Of a stretch of 64,000 nucleotides of DNA, positions 16,629 through 25,310 are shown in pieces. A model generated the notes under the pieces. It did not search any database. It saw only the letters and a program-made list of their open reading frames with translations, and was not told where the DNA came from. Source of the stretch: Fen-1254 sp963769605 (GTDB lineage Bacteria; Bacteroidota; Ignavibacteria; UBA10030); contig CAVYML010000003.1 in NCBI GenBank assembly GCA_963769605.1, positions 806,001 through 870,000 of the forward strand. Direction: 5' to 3'. A program made the translations under genes and the position numbers. How positions within the stretch are numbered: position 1 is the stretch's first letter; the number at the start of each line of letters is the position of its first letter.

Positions 16629-18122
16629 ATGATAACTTTTGAAAAATTTCGAGAAGCAGGCGCACGCTATAATGTCCTTCCATTGATGCGGACGGTGCTG
16701 GCCGATATGCATACTCCCGTGTCGTTGTACCTTGCCTTTCGGAACGGGAAGAAAAATTCTTTTTTGCTCGAAAGCGTAGAACCGAGCGAGCGCATCGGGC
16801 GGTTTTCGTTTGTCGGTGGAGACCCGCTTCTGCTTGTTACGGCGAACAACGGAGAAGTTACAATCCGTTCGCATTCCGGAACGGAAACACGCAGCGCGTC
16901 GATCTTCGAGGTTTTAAAGCAGCTTGGTTCCGGATTCCGGCAAATGCCGGTCCCTGAATGGGAAGGTCTGAACGGGGGATTTATAGGCTATATCGGATAT
17001 GACAGCGTTGCACAATTCGAACGAATTCCGCTGCAGAAAAAAACTTTGCCGGCGCCTGCCGATGCACTTTTCGGATTGTTTGCATCTGTGGTTAAGTTCG
17101 ACCACCGGAAACATTTGATTACGCTGATTCATAATGTTATACTCGATCCCGAAAAAGATTTGAGGGAGCAATATGACGAAGGCTGTCTGAAGATAGAAGA
17201 AATGATGTCGCATGTGAACAGCAATGTACTTCCCTCGGAAACTTTTCAATGTGCCGTTCCCGATGCTGGATCCGGCGGCAAGCAGCAGTTTTGCAGCATC
17301 GTCGAACGGGCAAAGCATTTTATTCATGAAGGCGACATTTTTCAGGTTGTACTTTCACGCAAAGTGTCGATGAAGTATTCCGGCGATCCGTTCCCCGTTT
17401 ACCGTGCACTCCGGCTTATCAATCCGTCGCCCTATCTTTTCTTCATGGATTTTGATTCAGTGAAGCTGATCGGATCGTCGCCGGAAATACTCGTGCGCGT
17501 TCAGCGTCATCATATAGAAGTTTTTCCTATTGCCGGTACACGCAAGCGCGGAGCTACGGCAGAGGAAGACAGCAGGCTTGAGCGCGAGTTGATGGCCGAT
17601 GAGAAGGAACTGGCGGAGCATCACATGCTCATCGACCTCGGACGGAACGATGTCGGACGTGTAAGTGAATTCGGGAGTGTTCACGTCCCGGTACAAAAAA
17701 GAGTGGACCGTTATTCACACGTGATGCATATCGTTTCGGAAGTGCACGGTACGCTGCGTTCGGATATGACGGGCGTCGATGCGCTTCAAGCATGTTTCCC
17801 GGCCGGCACGGTTTCCGGGGCGCCAAAGGTTCGCGCCATGGAAATTATAGCCGAACTTGAACACGATAGGCGCGGCATCTATGCCGGAGCTGCCGGTTAT
17901 ATCGGCTTCGATGAGACTATCGATATGTGCATTGCTATCCGCACTATCGTTGCGGCAGAAGAAAGTCTGAATGTCCAGGCCGGTGCAGGCATTGTAGCCG
18001 ATTCGGTGCCGGAGACCGAATTTTATGAGACGTACGCAAAATCCGCTGCGCTTTTAGATGCAATCAAACTTGCTGTCGCAGATTTCGATATGGATGTTTT
18101 GGTAAAAAGGGGTGCTGCATGA
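16629..18122 (+). CDS. trpE: Anthranilate synthase component I
   Basis: 497 residues, full length. With TrpG it turns chorismate and glutamine into anthranilate, the first step of tryptophan synthesis. The N-terminal domain carries LLESVEPSERIGRFSFVG, whose LLES segment is part of the tryptophan feedback pocket. The C-terminal chorismate-binding domain shows GDIFQVVLSRK, SPEILVR, PIAGTRKRG, DLGRNDVGRVS and GTVSGAPKVRAMEII. There is no clear SD in front of the ATG; a strong hairpin sits there instead. It overlaps trpG by four bases (ATGA), so the two subunits are translationally coupled. Confidence 0.97.
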   Translation: MITFEKFREAGARYNVLPLMRTVLADMHTPVSLYLAFRNGKKNSFLLESVEPSERIGRFSFVGGDPLLLVTANNGEVTIRSHSGTETRSASIFEVLKQLGSGFRQMPVPEWEGLNGGFIGYIGYDSVAQFERIPLQKKTLPAPADALFGLFASVVKFDHRKHLITLIHNVILDPEKDLREQYDEGCLKIEEMMSHVNSNVLPSETFQCAVPDAGSGGKQQFCSIVERAKHFIHEGDIFQVVLSRKVSMKYSGDPFPVYRALRLINPSPYLFFMDFDSVKLIGSSPEILVRVQRHHIEVFPIAGTRKRGATAEEDSRLERELMADEKELAEHHMLIDLGRNDVGRVSEFGSVHVPVQKRVDRYSHVMHIVSEVHGTLRSDMTGVDALQACFPAGTVSGAPKVRAMEIIAELEHDRRGIYAGAAGYIGFDETIDMCIAIRTIVAAEESLNVQAGAGIVADSVPETEFYETYAKSAALLDAIKLAVADFDMDVLVKRGAA

Positions 18123-18688
18123 TTTTGGTTCTCGATAATTACGATTCATTTACCTACAACCTCGTGCAGCTTGCCGGCATCTTTACGAAAGATATTATTG
18201 TTTTTCGGAACGATGCCGTAGACATCGAAACTATTAAGGGCATGCATCCGCGCGGCATCGTTATCTCTCCGGGACCAGGACGTCCGGAGCAGGCGGGCAT
18301 TACGATGGACATAATTAGAATTCTGGGAAGCACGTTTCCGATATTCGGCGTTTGTCTCGGCCATCAAGCGATCGGCGCGGTTTTCGGAGGGACAGTTACT
18401 TATGCACCGGAACTTGTGCATGGAAAAACTTCGCCCGTACGTCATAATGGCCGCGGAATTTTTACCGGAGTTGCCGACCCTTTCGATGCAGGCCGGTACC
18501 ACTCGCTTGTTGTTGCACGCGACCGCTTGCCGGATGAACTTGAAATTACTGCACATACCGATGATGGATTGATTATGGCAATGCGGCATAGAAAATTCCC
18601 AATCTGCGGGGTGCAGTTTCATCCTGAATCCATACTGACGCCTGCAGGGAAAACAATTTTTAAAAATTGGATGGACAGTCTGCCATGA
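18119..18688 (+). CDS. trpG: Anthranilate synthase component II (glutamine amidotransferase)
   Basis: 189 residues, class I glutamine amidotransferase. It releases ammonia from glutamine for TrpE. Nucleophile Cys79 lies in GVCLGHQAIG; the oxyanion segment is SPGPGRPEQAG; the catalytic His-Glu pair is in VQFHPESILT. It starts with the ATG that overlaps the trpE stop. In many bacteria this subunit also serves folate synthesis; I see no pab gene in this window, so such sharing cannot be tested here. Confidence 0.97.
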   Translation: MILVLDNYDSFTYNLVQLAGIFTKDIIVFRNDAVDIETIKGMHPRGIVISPGPGRPEQAGITMDIIRILGSTFPIFGVCLGHQAIGAVFGGTVTYAPELVHGKTSPVRHNGRGIFTGVADPFDAGRYHSLVVARDRLPDELEITAHTDDGLIMAMRHRKFPICGVQFHPESILTPAGKTIFKNWMDSLP

Positions 18689-19698
18689 AATACTACATCG
18701 AAAAATGTCTTCACGGCGAACATCTCACGACCAAAGAAGCCTCCCGCGCGCTCGAGATTATCATGAGCGGCAGCGCCACGGACGTTCAAATTGCGGGACT
18801 GCTTGTCGCGCTCCGCGCAAAAGGCGAAACCATAGACGAAATCGTAGGGTTTGCCCAAACAATGCGTTCAAAATCCGTCCGGATTTCTGTGGATGATTCT
18901 GCAGCGATCGATATGTGCGGCACAGGGGGCGATGGCTCGGGAACCTTCAATATTTCTACGGTTGCTTCTTTTGTGGCAGCCGGAGCTGGGATTACAGTTG
19001 CCAAGCACGGCAACAAATCCGTCTCCAGCCGGTGCGGCAGTGCGGATGTACTGGTTGAACTTGGCGTCAAAATCGACCTTACTCCGGAGAAAGCGGCGGA
19101 GAGCATCAATTCCATCGGCATCGGATTTCTTTTTGCTCCGATGTTCCATCCCTCGATGAAATATGCCGGGAAAGCGCGGTCCGAACTCGGCATTAAAAGT
19201 ATTTTTAATATTCTCGGGCCTTTAACGAATCCGGCGGGAGTCGACCGGCAATTAATCGGTACTTATAATAATACGACCGCTGAAAAACTCGCTCATGCCT
19301 CCCATTCGCTCGGATCACATCATGTATGCGTCGTCTACAGCAGGGAAGGAGTCGATGAAGTGATACTTTCCGGTACGACTTCTGTCCATGAAATGCGGCG
19401 GGAAAATCCGGTGGAATCATACGAAGTCCATGCCGGGTCATTCCACCTGCCTTCTCATGTGCTCGATGTTCTCAAAGGCAGCGGCAAAGAAGAAAATGCG
19501 CGCATTGCTTTGCAGGTGCTCAGAGGAGATCCATCTCCGGCCCGTGATGTCGTTGTTGCCAATGCTGCGTTCGGTCTTTATGTCTCAGGAAAAGTTCAAA
19601 ATATTATAGAAGGAGTTGCAGCCGCAGAGGAGTCCATCAATTCCGGAAGAGCAATGCAAAAGTTGAATCACCTCGTCGATTTCAGCAGAACTGCATGA
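18685..19698 (+). CDS. trpD: Anthranilate phosphoribosyltransferase
   Basis: 337 residues from the ATG at 18685 that overlaps the trpG stop (ATGA); a start six codons earlier would overlap trpG more and is less likely. It joins anthranilate and PRPP. Signature segments are MCGTGGDGSGTFNISTV near residue 79 (PRPP loop), KHGNKSVSSRCGSADVLVELG, and RSELGIKSIFNILGPLTNP. It shares a four-base overlap with trpC. Confidence 0.97.
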   Translation: MKYYIEKCLHGEHLTTKEASRALEIIMSGSATDVQIAGLLVALRAKGETIDEIVGFAQTMRSKSVRISVDDSAAIDMCGTGGDGSGTFNISTVASFVAAGAGITVAKHGNKSVSSRCGSADVLVELGVKIDLTPEKAAESINSIGIGFLFAPMFHPSMKYAGKARSELGIKSIFNILGPLTNPAGVDRQLIGTYNNTTAEKLAHASHSLGSHHVCVVYSREGVDEVILSGTTSVHEMRRENPVESYEVHAGSFHLPSHVLDVLKGSGKEENARIALQVLRGDPSPARDVVVANAAFGLYVSGKVQNIIEGVAAAEESINSGRAMQKLNHLVDFSRTA

Positions 19699-20480
19699 CT
19701 ATTCTGGAAAAAATTCTCAGCCAGAAGCAGGTCGAAGTGGAGTTTGCGAAAACCAAATATTCACTGAACGATCTTCGGCAGCAGGCGTTGTATGCACGGC
19801 AATGCATACCGCTCGCAGATGCGCTGCGCAGCAAGGATATCGGTATTATCGCCGAAATAAAGCGGGCGTCTCCATCTAAGGGGGTGATACGGGAAAATTT
19901 TCAGCCGGCTGTAATCGCACGCGCGTATGCGGAGAACGGAGCTGCGGCGATTTCCGTCTTGACCGATGTTCAGTTTTTTCAAGGAAATCTCGGAAATTTG
20001 TGCGATATCCGGTCTGTTGTTTTGCTTCCGCTCCTGAGAAAAGACTTTATCATTGAGGAATACCAGATTCATGAAGCAAAGGCGAACGGCGCCGATGCCG
20101 TTCTGCTCATTGCGGCGGCTTTAGAAAAAAATCTTCTCTCCGATCTTCACCGGGCGGCAGCAGGCATCGGAATGGATGTACTCGTGGAAGTGCATGAGGA
20201 GCAGGAACTTGAAAAATTGGATTTCGATATCGTAAGGCTTGTCGGCATCAACAATCGTAATTTGAAGACGTTCGATGTCGATGTTTCGACATCACTTCGG
20301 CTTAAAAAATATTTTTCTGTTGATACGCTCATTGTCAGTGAAAGCGGAATCGAATCGGCGGATCAAATGCGCCGATTATCAACCGGGGGAATTCGTTCTT
20401 TTCTCATCGGTGAAACATTCATGCGGGCGGAGGATCCCGGCGCAGCGCTTCGGATTTTGCTGGAAGAAGTGCGATCGTGA
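19695..20480 (+). CDS. trpC: Indole-3-glycerol phosphate synthase
   Basis: 261 residues, a single-function TIM barrel; the isomerase is a separate gene. It closes the indole ring of CdRP. Visible features are IIAEIKRASPSKGVI near residue 50 with the catalytic Glu and Lys, LLRKDFIIEEYQIHEAKANGADAVLLIAA, LVEVHEEQEL, GINNRNLKTF, and SESGI. It is coupled to trpD and trpF by four-base overlaps. Confidence 0.97.
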   Translation: MTILEKILSQKQVEVEFAKTKYSLNDLRQQALYARQCIPLADALRSKDIGIIAEIKRASPSKGVIRENFQPAVIARAYAENGAAAISVLTDVQFFQGNLGNLCDIRSVVLLPLLRKDFIIEEYQIHEAKANGADAVLLIAAALEKNLLSDLHRAAAGIGMDVLVEVHEEQELEKLDFDIVRLVGINNRNLKTFDVDVSTSLRLKKYFSVDTLIVSESGIESADQMRRLSTGGIRSFLIGETFMRAEDPGAALRILLEEVRS

Positions 20481-21118
20481 TTGTCAAGATTTGCGGTATA
20501 ACGAATCTGGAAGATGCAAACATTGCTGTCGATCTGGGCGCAGATGTACTCGGATTTATTTTTGTGCCGTCAAGTCCGCGTTATATTCCGCCGGATAAGG
20601 CTGCATCCATTATTGCTCATTTGCCCGCGTCTCTTGCCAAGGCCGGAGTTTTTGTCAATGCGGGGCGGGAGGAAATTCTTTCGGCTGTCAAAAAGTCGGG
20701 CGTGAACCTCCTGCAGTTGCACGGCGATGAATCGCCGGATGATGCAAAAGGTTTTGCGCTGCCGGTGTGGAAAGCATTCCGGATTTCCGAGCGGTTTGAC
20801 CCGGCTGTTCTAAGCGGATATTCCGTGGAAGCATACCTGCTGGATACGTTCAGTCCGGAGTCATACGGCGGAACGGGCAGAACATTCGACTGGAATATTG
20901 CATGCGAACTGACCAAGGATCGGAAAATTATTTTGAGCGGCGGATTGAATCCGGAAAATATCGCTCGTGCCGTCGAATATGTCCGGCCGTATGGTGTTGA
21001 TGTGAACAGCGGCGTCGAACGGCAGCCCGGGAAAAAAGACGCGGAACTGCTGCAGAGATTATTTGCCAATATTAAAAATGTAAAAGATGGATCAAAGGTG
21101 TTGAACGAAACAAGTTAA
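20477..21118 (+). CDS. trpF: Phosphoribosylanthranilate isomerase
   Basis: 213 residues, starting at a GTG that overlaps the trpC stop. The catalytic Cys is in VKICGITNLEDA at the N-terminus. Further motifs are GFIFVPSSPRYI, LLQLHGDESPD, a general-acid Asp in YLLDTFS, and LSGGLNPENIARA. It makes CdRP for TrpC. It is followed by a 94-base gap before trpB, the longest inside the operon apart from the leader; no promoter is evident in it. Confidence 0.96.
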   Translation: MIVKICGITNLEDANIAVDLGADVLGFIFVPSSPRYIPPDKAASIIAHLPASLAKAGVFVNAGREEILSAVKKSGVNLLQLHGDESPDDAKGFALPVWKAFRISERFDPAVLSGYSVEAYLLDTFSPESYGGTGRTFDWNIACELTKDRKIILSGGLNPENIARAVEYVRPYGVDVNSGVERQPGKKDAELLQRLFANIKNVKDGSKVLNETS

Positions 21119-21212
21119 ACGAGGTCGATAGAGAAATAACTGTTGAGAACTGCTTCACCAACGCCGTTAAGTTAAGCGAATCGAAATTTCAAATGTTTGG
21201 AATAAACTGCTT

Positions 21213-22418
21213 ATGCTGAAAAAAATGAAGAAATATTCATATCCCGATGAACGCGGCTATTTCGGCGAATTCGGAGGAAGGTTTGTTCCGGAGACTTTGA
21301 TGAACGCGCTTTTTGATCTGGAAGCGCTGTATGCACGGTCAAAGCGCGATTCCAAATTCCGTGCGGAATACAATGCGATTCTTCATGAATATGCCGGAAG
21401 GCCGACACCGTTAACGTACGCCGGGAGATTGACGCACCATTATGGAAGAGCTAAAATCTATCTAAAACGAGAAGACCTGTGTCACACCGGAGCTCATAAG
21501 ATCAATAATGTCGTTGGACAGATGCTGCTGGCAAAACGGTCGGGAAAAACCCGCATCATTGCAGAAACCGGTGCAGGTCAGCATGGGGTGGCAACGGCAA
21601 CGGTTGCTGCAAAATTCGGATACCGATGCATTGTGTATATGGGGGAAGAGGATGTGCAGCGTCAAAGCTTGAATGTGTATCGCATGAAAATGCTGGGGGC
21701 GGAAGTCAGAACCGTAACGAACGGCAGCCGCACATTGAAAGATGCGACGAGCGAAGCTATCCGTGATTGGGTGACGAATGTCAACGATACGTTTTATGTT
21801 ATCGGCTCCGTCGTGGGTCCGCACCCGTATCCGATGATGGTCCGCGATTTTCAATCCATCATCGGCAAAGAAACGAAAAAGCAATTTGCCGGAAATCCTT
21901 CCTACCTCGTTGCATGTGTCGGCGGCGGAAGCAACGCGATGGGATTGTTCTATCCGTTCATCAACGATTTTGTTCAAATGATCGGCGTCGAAGCGGCCGG
22001 CGAAGGATTGGACACGGATCGCCATGCTGCCACGCTGTCAAAAGGCAGACCGGGAGTGCTGCACGGTGCGCTCAGTTATTTGTTGCAGGATCTGCACGGG
22101 CAAGTTTCCCTGGCGCATTCTATTTCTGCGGGACTCGATTATCCCGGCGTCGGCCCCGAACATAGTTTTTTGAAAACCTCAAAGATGGTTTCGTATGCCG
22201 CAGTGTCCGACCTGCAGGCTCTCAGGGCGGCGGAATTATTATCGCAGACCGAAGGCATTATACCCGCGCTTGAATCGGCGCATGCATTTGCATATTTAGA
22301 AACGCTGATGCCTAAAACGGGAAAGAACGATTCCGTCATTGTTTGTCTGTCCGGGCGCGGAGACAAAGACATGCAAACGTATATGAAGAATGTTCCCGAA
22401 GAAAGGATCCGGCCGTGA
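21213..22418 (+). CDS. trpB: Tryptophan synthase beta chain, classical TrpB1 type
   Basis: 401 residues. The PLP Schiff-base lysine is Lys96 in KREDLCHTGAHKINN. ETGAGQHGVATAT and ACVGGGSNAMG bind substrate and PLP phosphate. EGIIPALESAHA and VCLSGRGDKD complete the fold. It couples indole tunnelled from TrpA with serine. The first ATG has only a weak GGA upstream; the Met four codons later is a possible start. It directly precedes trpA with a four-base overlap, as expected for subunits of one complex. A second, TrpB2-type gene heads the same operon. Confidence 0.97.
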   Translation: MLKKMKKYSYPDERGYFGEFGGRFVPETLMNALFDLEALYARSKRDSKFRAEYNAILHEYAGRPTPLTYAGRLTHHYGRAKIYLKREDLCHTGAHKINNVVGQMLLAKRSGKTRIIAETGAGQHGVATATVAAKFGYRCIVYMGEEDVQRQSLNVYRMKMLGAEVRTVTNGSRTLKDATSEAIRDWVTNVNDTFYVIGSVVGPHPYPMMVRDFQSIIGKETKKQFAGNPSYLVACVGGGSNAMGLFYPFINDFVQMIGVEAAGEGLDTDRHAATLSKGRPGVLHGALSYLLQDLHGQVSLAHSISAGLDYPGVGPEHSFLKTSKMVSYAAVSDLQALRAAELLSQTEGIIPALESAHAFAYLETLMPKTGKNDSVIVCLSGRGDKDMQTYMKNVPEERIRP

Positions 22419-23197
22419 ATAGAATCGATGCGGTTCTTCGAACACTTAAGGAGAGACGGGAAAAAGCTCTGACATTATTTGTCACTGCAGGGTTTCCCGA
22501 ACTCGAATTTACCGTGCCGCTTGTTCTTGAACTTGTCCAGGCAGGGGCGGATATCATCGAAATCGGAATGCCGTTTTCAGATCCTCTGGCCGACGGTCCC
22601 GTTATACAGGAAAGCTCCCATAAGGCTCTTTGCAACGGCATCACGCTTGAAAAAATTCTTTCGCAAGTGTCTGAAATTCGCCGTTCAACGGAAGTTCCAT
22701 TAGTCTTGATGGGATACCTTACGCCGATTCTTTCCTACGGTGTTCAGCAGTTCTTCTCCGATGCCTCACGGGCAGGAGCCGATGGAATTATCATACCCGA
22801 AACACCTCTTGAAGAATCGGAATATTACAGCAGACTGGCGTCCGGAGACGGCCTGTGCTTTATACACATGGTCAGTCCTACAACACCGGCTGCGCGAATG
22901 AAAAAAATTGACAAACTTGCGAACGGTTTTGTTTATTGTGTCTCGCATGCCGGTGTGACGGGAAGTTCCCAAAGCCCAAGAAAGATCGATTATCTCCGGC
23001 GGGTTGAAAAAAACATTAAGAGTAAACCTGTTCTGATAGGATTCGGTATTGGCTCAGCCCGGGATTTGGCCGGCATAAAAAATTATGCCGCAGGCGTGAT
23101 TATCGGAAGCGCCCTGCTCCTCAAAATCACCCGGGGTGAAGAGAAAAATTCCATCCGTCAATGGATTGCCGATATGAAAGAGGAATGCCGGAAATAA
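22415..23197 (+). CDS. trpA: Tryptophan synthase alpha chain
   Basis: 260 residues from a GTG at 22415 that overlaps the trpB stop (GTGA). An upstream ATG in frame would lie deep inside trpB and gives non-family sequence, so it is rejected. The catalytic residues match the family exactly: Glu49 in DIIEIGMPFSDPLADGP and Asp60 in the same segment. YCVSHAGVTG and IGFGIGSARD bind the substrate phosphate. It splits indole-3-glycerol phosphate and feeds indole to TrpB. Last gene of the operon. Confidence 0.97.
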   Translation: MNRIDAVLRTLKERREKALTLFVTAGFPELEFTVPLVLELVQAGADIIEIGMPFSDPLADGPVIQESSHKALCNGITLEKILSQVSEIRRSTEVPLVLMGYLTPILSYGVQQFFSDASRAGADGIIIPETPLEESEYYSRLASGDGLCFIHMVSPTTPAARMKKIDKLANGFVYCVSHAGVTGSSQSPRKIDYLRRVEKNIKSKPVLIGFGIGSARDLAGIKNYAAGVIIGSALLLKITRGEEKNSIRQWIADMKEECRK

Positions 23198-23274
23198 ATC
23201 CGCATCTGCTTCCCCAAGCGATCAAGCTGTTTACCGGCGATAAAGAGCGCCGTGAGCTGCAAAAGCTGCGCTGA
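23185..23274 (+). CDS. Possible 29-residue ORF overlapping the trpA end
   Basis: ATG at 23185, inside the last codons of trpA, opens a 29-codon frame to TGA at 23272. The peptide is amphipathic and charged at the end (…FTGDKERRELQKLR), more protein-like than random, and AAAGAGGA lies next to the start. It may be a small coupled gene, the relic of a longer protein, or chance. Confidence 0.2.
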   Translation: MPEINPHLLPQAIKLFTGDKERRELQKLR

Positions 23275-23288
23275 ACAAATAATTACGA

Positions 23289-24992
23289 TTACCTTTTTGT
23301 TTTTGTATAGAGATAGCGCTTAACCTTTTGCGTGGGTGTTTTTTCAAACGGTTCCACCTGTTCATAGATATGCGACAGCCGGGAGAATGTAGAGACGTGA
23401 TCGTTAACCTGTTTTAAAATTTCATCTAAAATTTGCTTGATGCGGGCGGCGGTCTGTTTTCCCGATAAACCGAGAGGACTGAATTCCGCATCCAACTTTT
23501 CATAATCAAGATAGACACGGGCAAAGAGCTGACCTTCTTCCTCATACACAAGCGATTCCAAAACTTGGTCCGAACGGTTGATGATCGATTCGATGGCTTC
23601 AGGATAAATATTCTCTCCACTTGATCCGAGTATGACATTCTTCACGCGTCCTTTGATGTAGAGGTAATTATCTTTGTCGAAGCTGCCGAGATCTCCGGTA
23701 CGGAACCATCCGTCCGGCGAGAGAACTTCTGCCGTACGTTCTTTGTCGCGGTAATATCCTTTCATAATGCTGGGACCGCGAACCACGATTTCACCGATAC
23801 CGGTCTTCGGATCGGGATTGTCAATCTTTACTTCTAAGCCAGGGAGGGATGTGCCTGTCGAGCGGAACCGTATAGTGCCGGCGTTGCATCCGGCGATCAG
23901 GGGAGATGTTTCTGTTAAGCCGTACCCGATAGCATACGGGAATTCGGCTTCGATAAGGAACCGTTCGACTTCCGGAGAAAGCGCCGAACCGCCTACGCCG
24001 AAAAATCGCAAACGTCCGCCGAATGTATGCATAAGCTTCTTACCCGCGATTTTATTGATGCGCTTCCGGACAGCGGGGAAAGCATACATCAGCCGTATGA
24101 ATTGATTTTTTCGAATCTCCGGGAGGACACGCGTCTTATAAATCTTCTCAATAATAAGCGGAACCGTCAGCATCGCCGTCGGTTTTACTATTTCCAATGC
24201 CGGAAGAAGAATGGCCGGTGTCGGCGGCTTCTTGACATAATAAACCGATGCACCGCAAAGAAGAGGAAGTACAAGGCCGAGCGTACATTCATAAACATGC
24301 GCAAGAGGAAGGATCGACAACATTCGATCATCTTCCATTATGTTGGGAATACGGGAAGTCCAGATTGCATTCCAGACGATGTTTTTATGGGTCAACATGA
24401 CACCTTTCGAATGACCGGTGGTGCCCGAAGTATAGATAATAGCTGCCGTATCGTCTTCCTGAACTTTATCCTGGATGCGTCCCGTCAATCCGAGAACAAG
24501 GTTTTTAATCTTCTGAAGTTCCTTGCTTCCTTCGGCAAGAAGCTGGCGGAGTGTTGCCTTCGAAGTATGGGGATTGATGATGGAAAAATCGTTGATGAGA
24601 ATAACGCTGTTAAACTCCGCCAGATCAAGTTCTTCTACCTTTTGATAAAATCGTTCAGAAATGAAAATGACCTTAGTACCCGAATGCCGCAGGATATGAT
24701 GTATGTCTGAAAAATGAAAATCCGGAAGGATGGGAACTACGATGCCGCCCATTGATGTAATGGCAAAATATGCTATTCCCCAATACGGACTGTTTTCACC
24801 GATAATTGCAACGCGATCGCCGTGTACCACCCCTTGGTTCCGGAGAAATTGGGAAAGATGATCGACTTGATTTCGGAACTCTGCATACGTGATCGGCGGC
24901 TCGTCAGTAAATGAAAGAGCTACTCTCTGCGAATATTCTCGCGTGCTTTGATCAAGTAAACAAGCAAGAGTTTCTTCTTTAAGTTTTATCAT
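23289..24992 (-). CDS. Long-chain acyl-CoA synthetase / AMP-binding enzyme
   Basis: 567 residues of the ANL adenylating superfamily. It activates a fatty acid with ATP to acyl-AMP and then acyl-CoA. Motifs in order: the P-loop-like AAIIYTSGTTGHSKGVMLTH near residue 185; substrate-site GYGLTETSPL; GWFRTGDLGSFDKDNYLYIKGRVKNVI with the ATP-ribose Asp and hinge; and a C-terminal lysine region TPTQKVKRYLY. The enzyme lacks membrane segments. It is divergent from the secreted unknown at 25311. A second, longer family member lies 2.6 kb away on the other strand. Exact chain length is not predictable. Confidence 0.85.
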   Translation of the reverse strand: MIKLKEETLACLLDQSTREYSQRVALSFTDEPPITYAEFRNQVDHLSQFLRNQGVVHGDRVAIIGENSPYWGIAYFAITSMGGIVVPILPDFHFSDIHHILRHSGTKVIFISERFYQKVEELDLAEFNSVILINDFSIINPHTSKATLRQLLAEGSKELQKIKNLVLGLTGRIQDKVQEDDTAAIIYTSGTTGHSKGVMLTHKNIVWNAIWTSRIPNIMEDDRMLSILPLAHVYECTLGLVLPLLCGASVYYVKKPPTPAILLPALEIVKPTAMLTVPLIIEKIYKTRVLPEIRKNQFIRLMYAFPAVRKRINKIAGKKLMHTFGGRLRFFGVGGSALSPEVERFLIEAEFPYAIGYGLTETSPLIAGCNAGTIRFRSTGTSLPGLEVKIDNPDPKTGIGEIVVRGPSIMKGYYRDKERTAEVLSPDGWFRTGDLGSFDKDNYLYIKGRVKNVILGSSGENIYPEAIESIINRSDQVLESLVYEEEGQLFARVYLDYEKLDAEFSPLGLSGKQTAARIKQILDEILKQVNDHVSTFSRLSHIYEQVEPFEKTPTQKVKRYLYTKTKR

Positions 24993-24997
24993 AGTCT

Positions 24998-25134
24998 GTA
25001 TTTACTCAGCGTGTACTTGCTGTTCATGATCTTCCCTGTAGCCCCGGAAAAATCGAATTATGTTTCCGGGATTACCGCGGAGGATTCCAGACGTCAGCCT
25101 GCCCGCTTCAGGGGGCGCCGTCGGCTGCAAAAAG
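24998..25134. repeat. Dispersed repeat, copy A (~137 bp)
   Basis: Matches copy B at 27355-27491 over its length in the same orientation, with roughly 80% identity by eye and one or two indels. Read on the minus strand both copies give a shared peptide ending (AGRLTSGILRG, then PGNIIR, then HAE and a stop). GC-rich part: GGGCGCCGTCGGCTGC. Nature unknown. Confidence 0.65.
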
Positions 25135-25310
25135 AGCGAACCGTCAAAATACGCTGAGAAATTATCATATTCTTTTATAATTTTAAATGTAAGAAAATAT
25201 AAAGTAATAAGAAAAACCGAGATATGGAACTTGCAAGGAAAATAAAATTTTACTACAATGCGAACGCACATAGATAATCATCCACTCTTAAAATATTGAA
25301 TGGAACTAAA

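Noticed and set aside
22343..22414. TrpA with an earlier start
   Set aside because: It would read out of frame through the trpB end; the GTG at 22415 overlaps the stop and places Glu49 and Asp60 exactly.
24998..25134. Repeat A as a riboswitch for the acyl-CoA synthetase at 23289
   Set aside because: Copy B lies upstream of the other synthetase in the opposite relative orientation, so a shared cis-acting RNA role does not fit.
25002..25271. 89-codon minus-strand gene upstream of the acyl-CoA synthetase
   Set aside because: Its conserved part is the dispersed repeat; the N-terminal part differs wholly between the two copies and has no SD.
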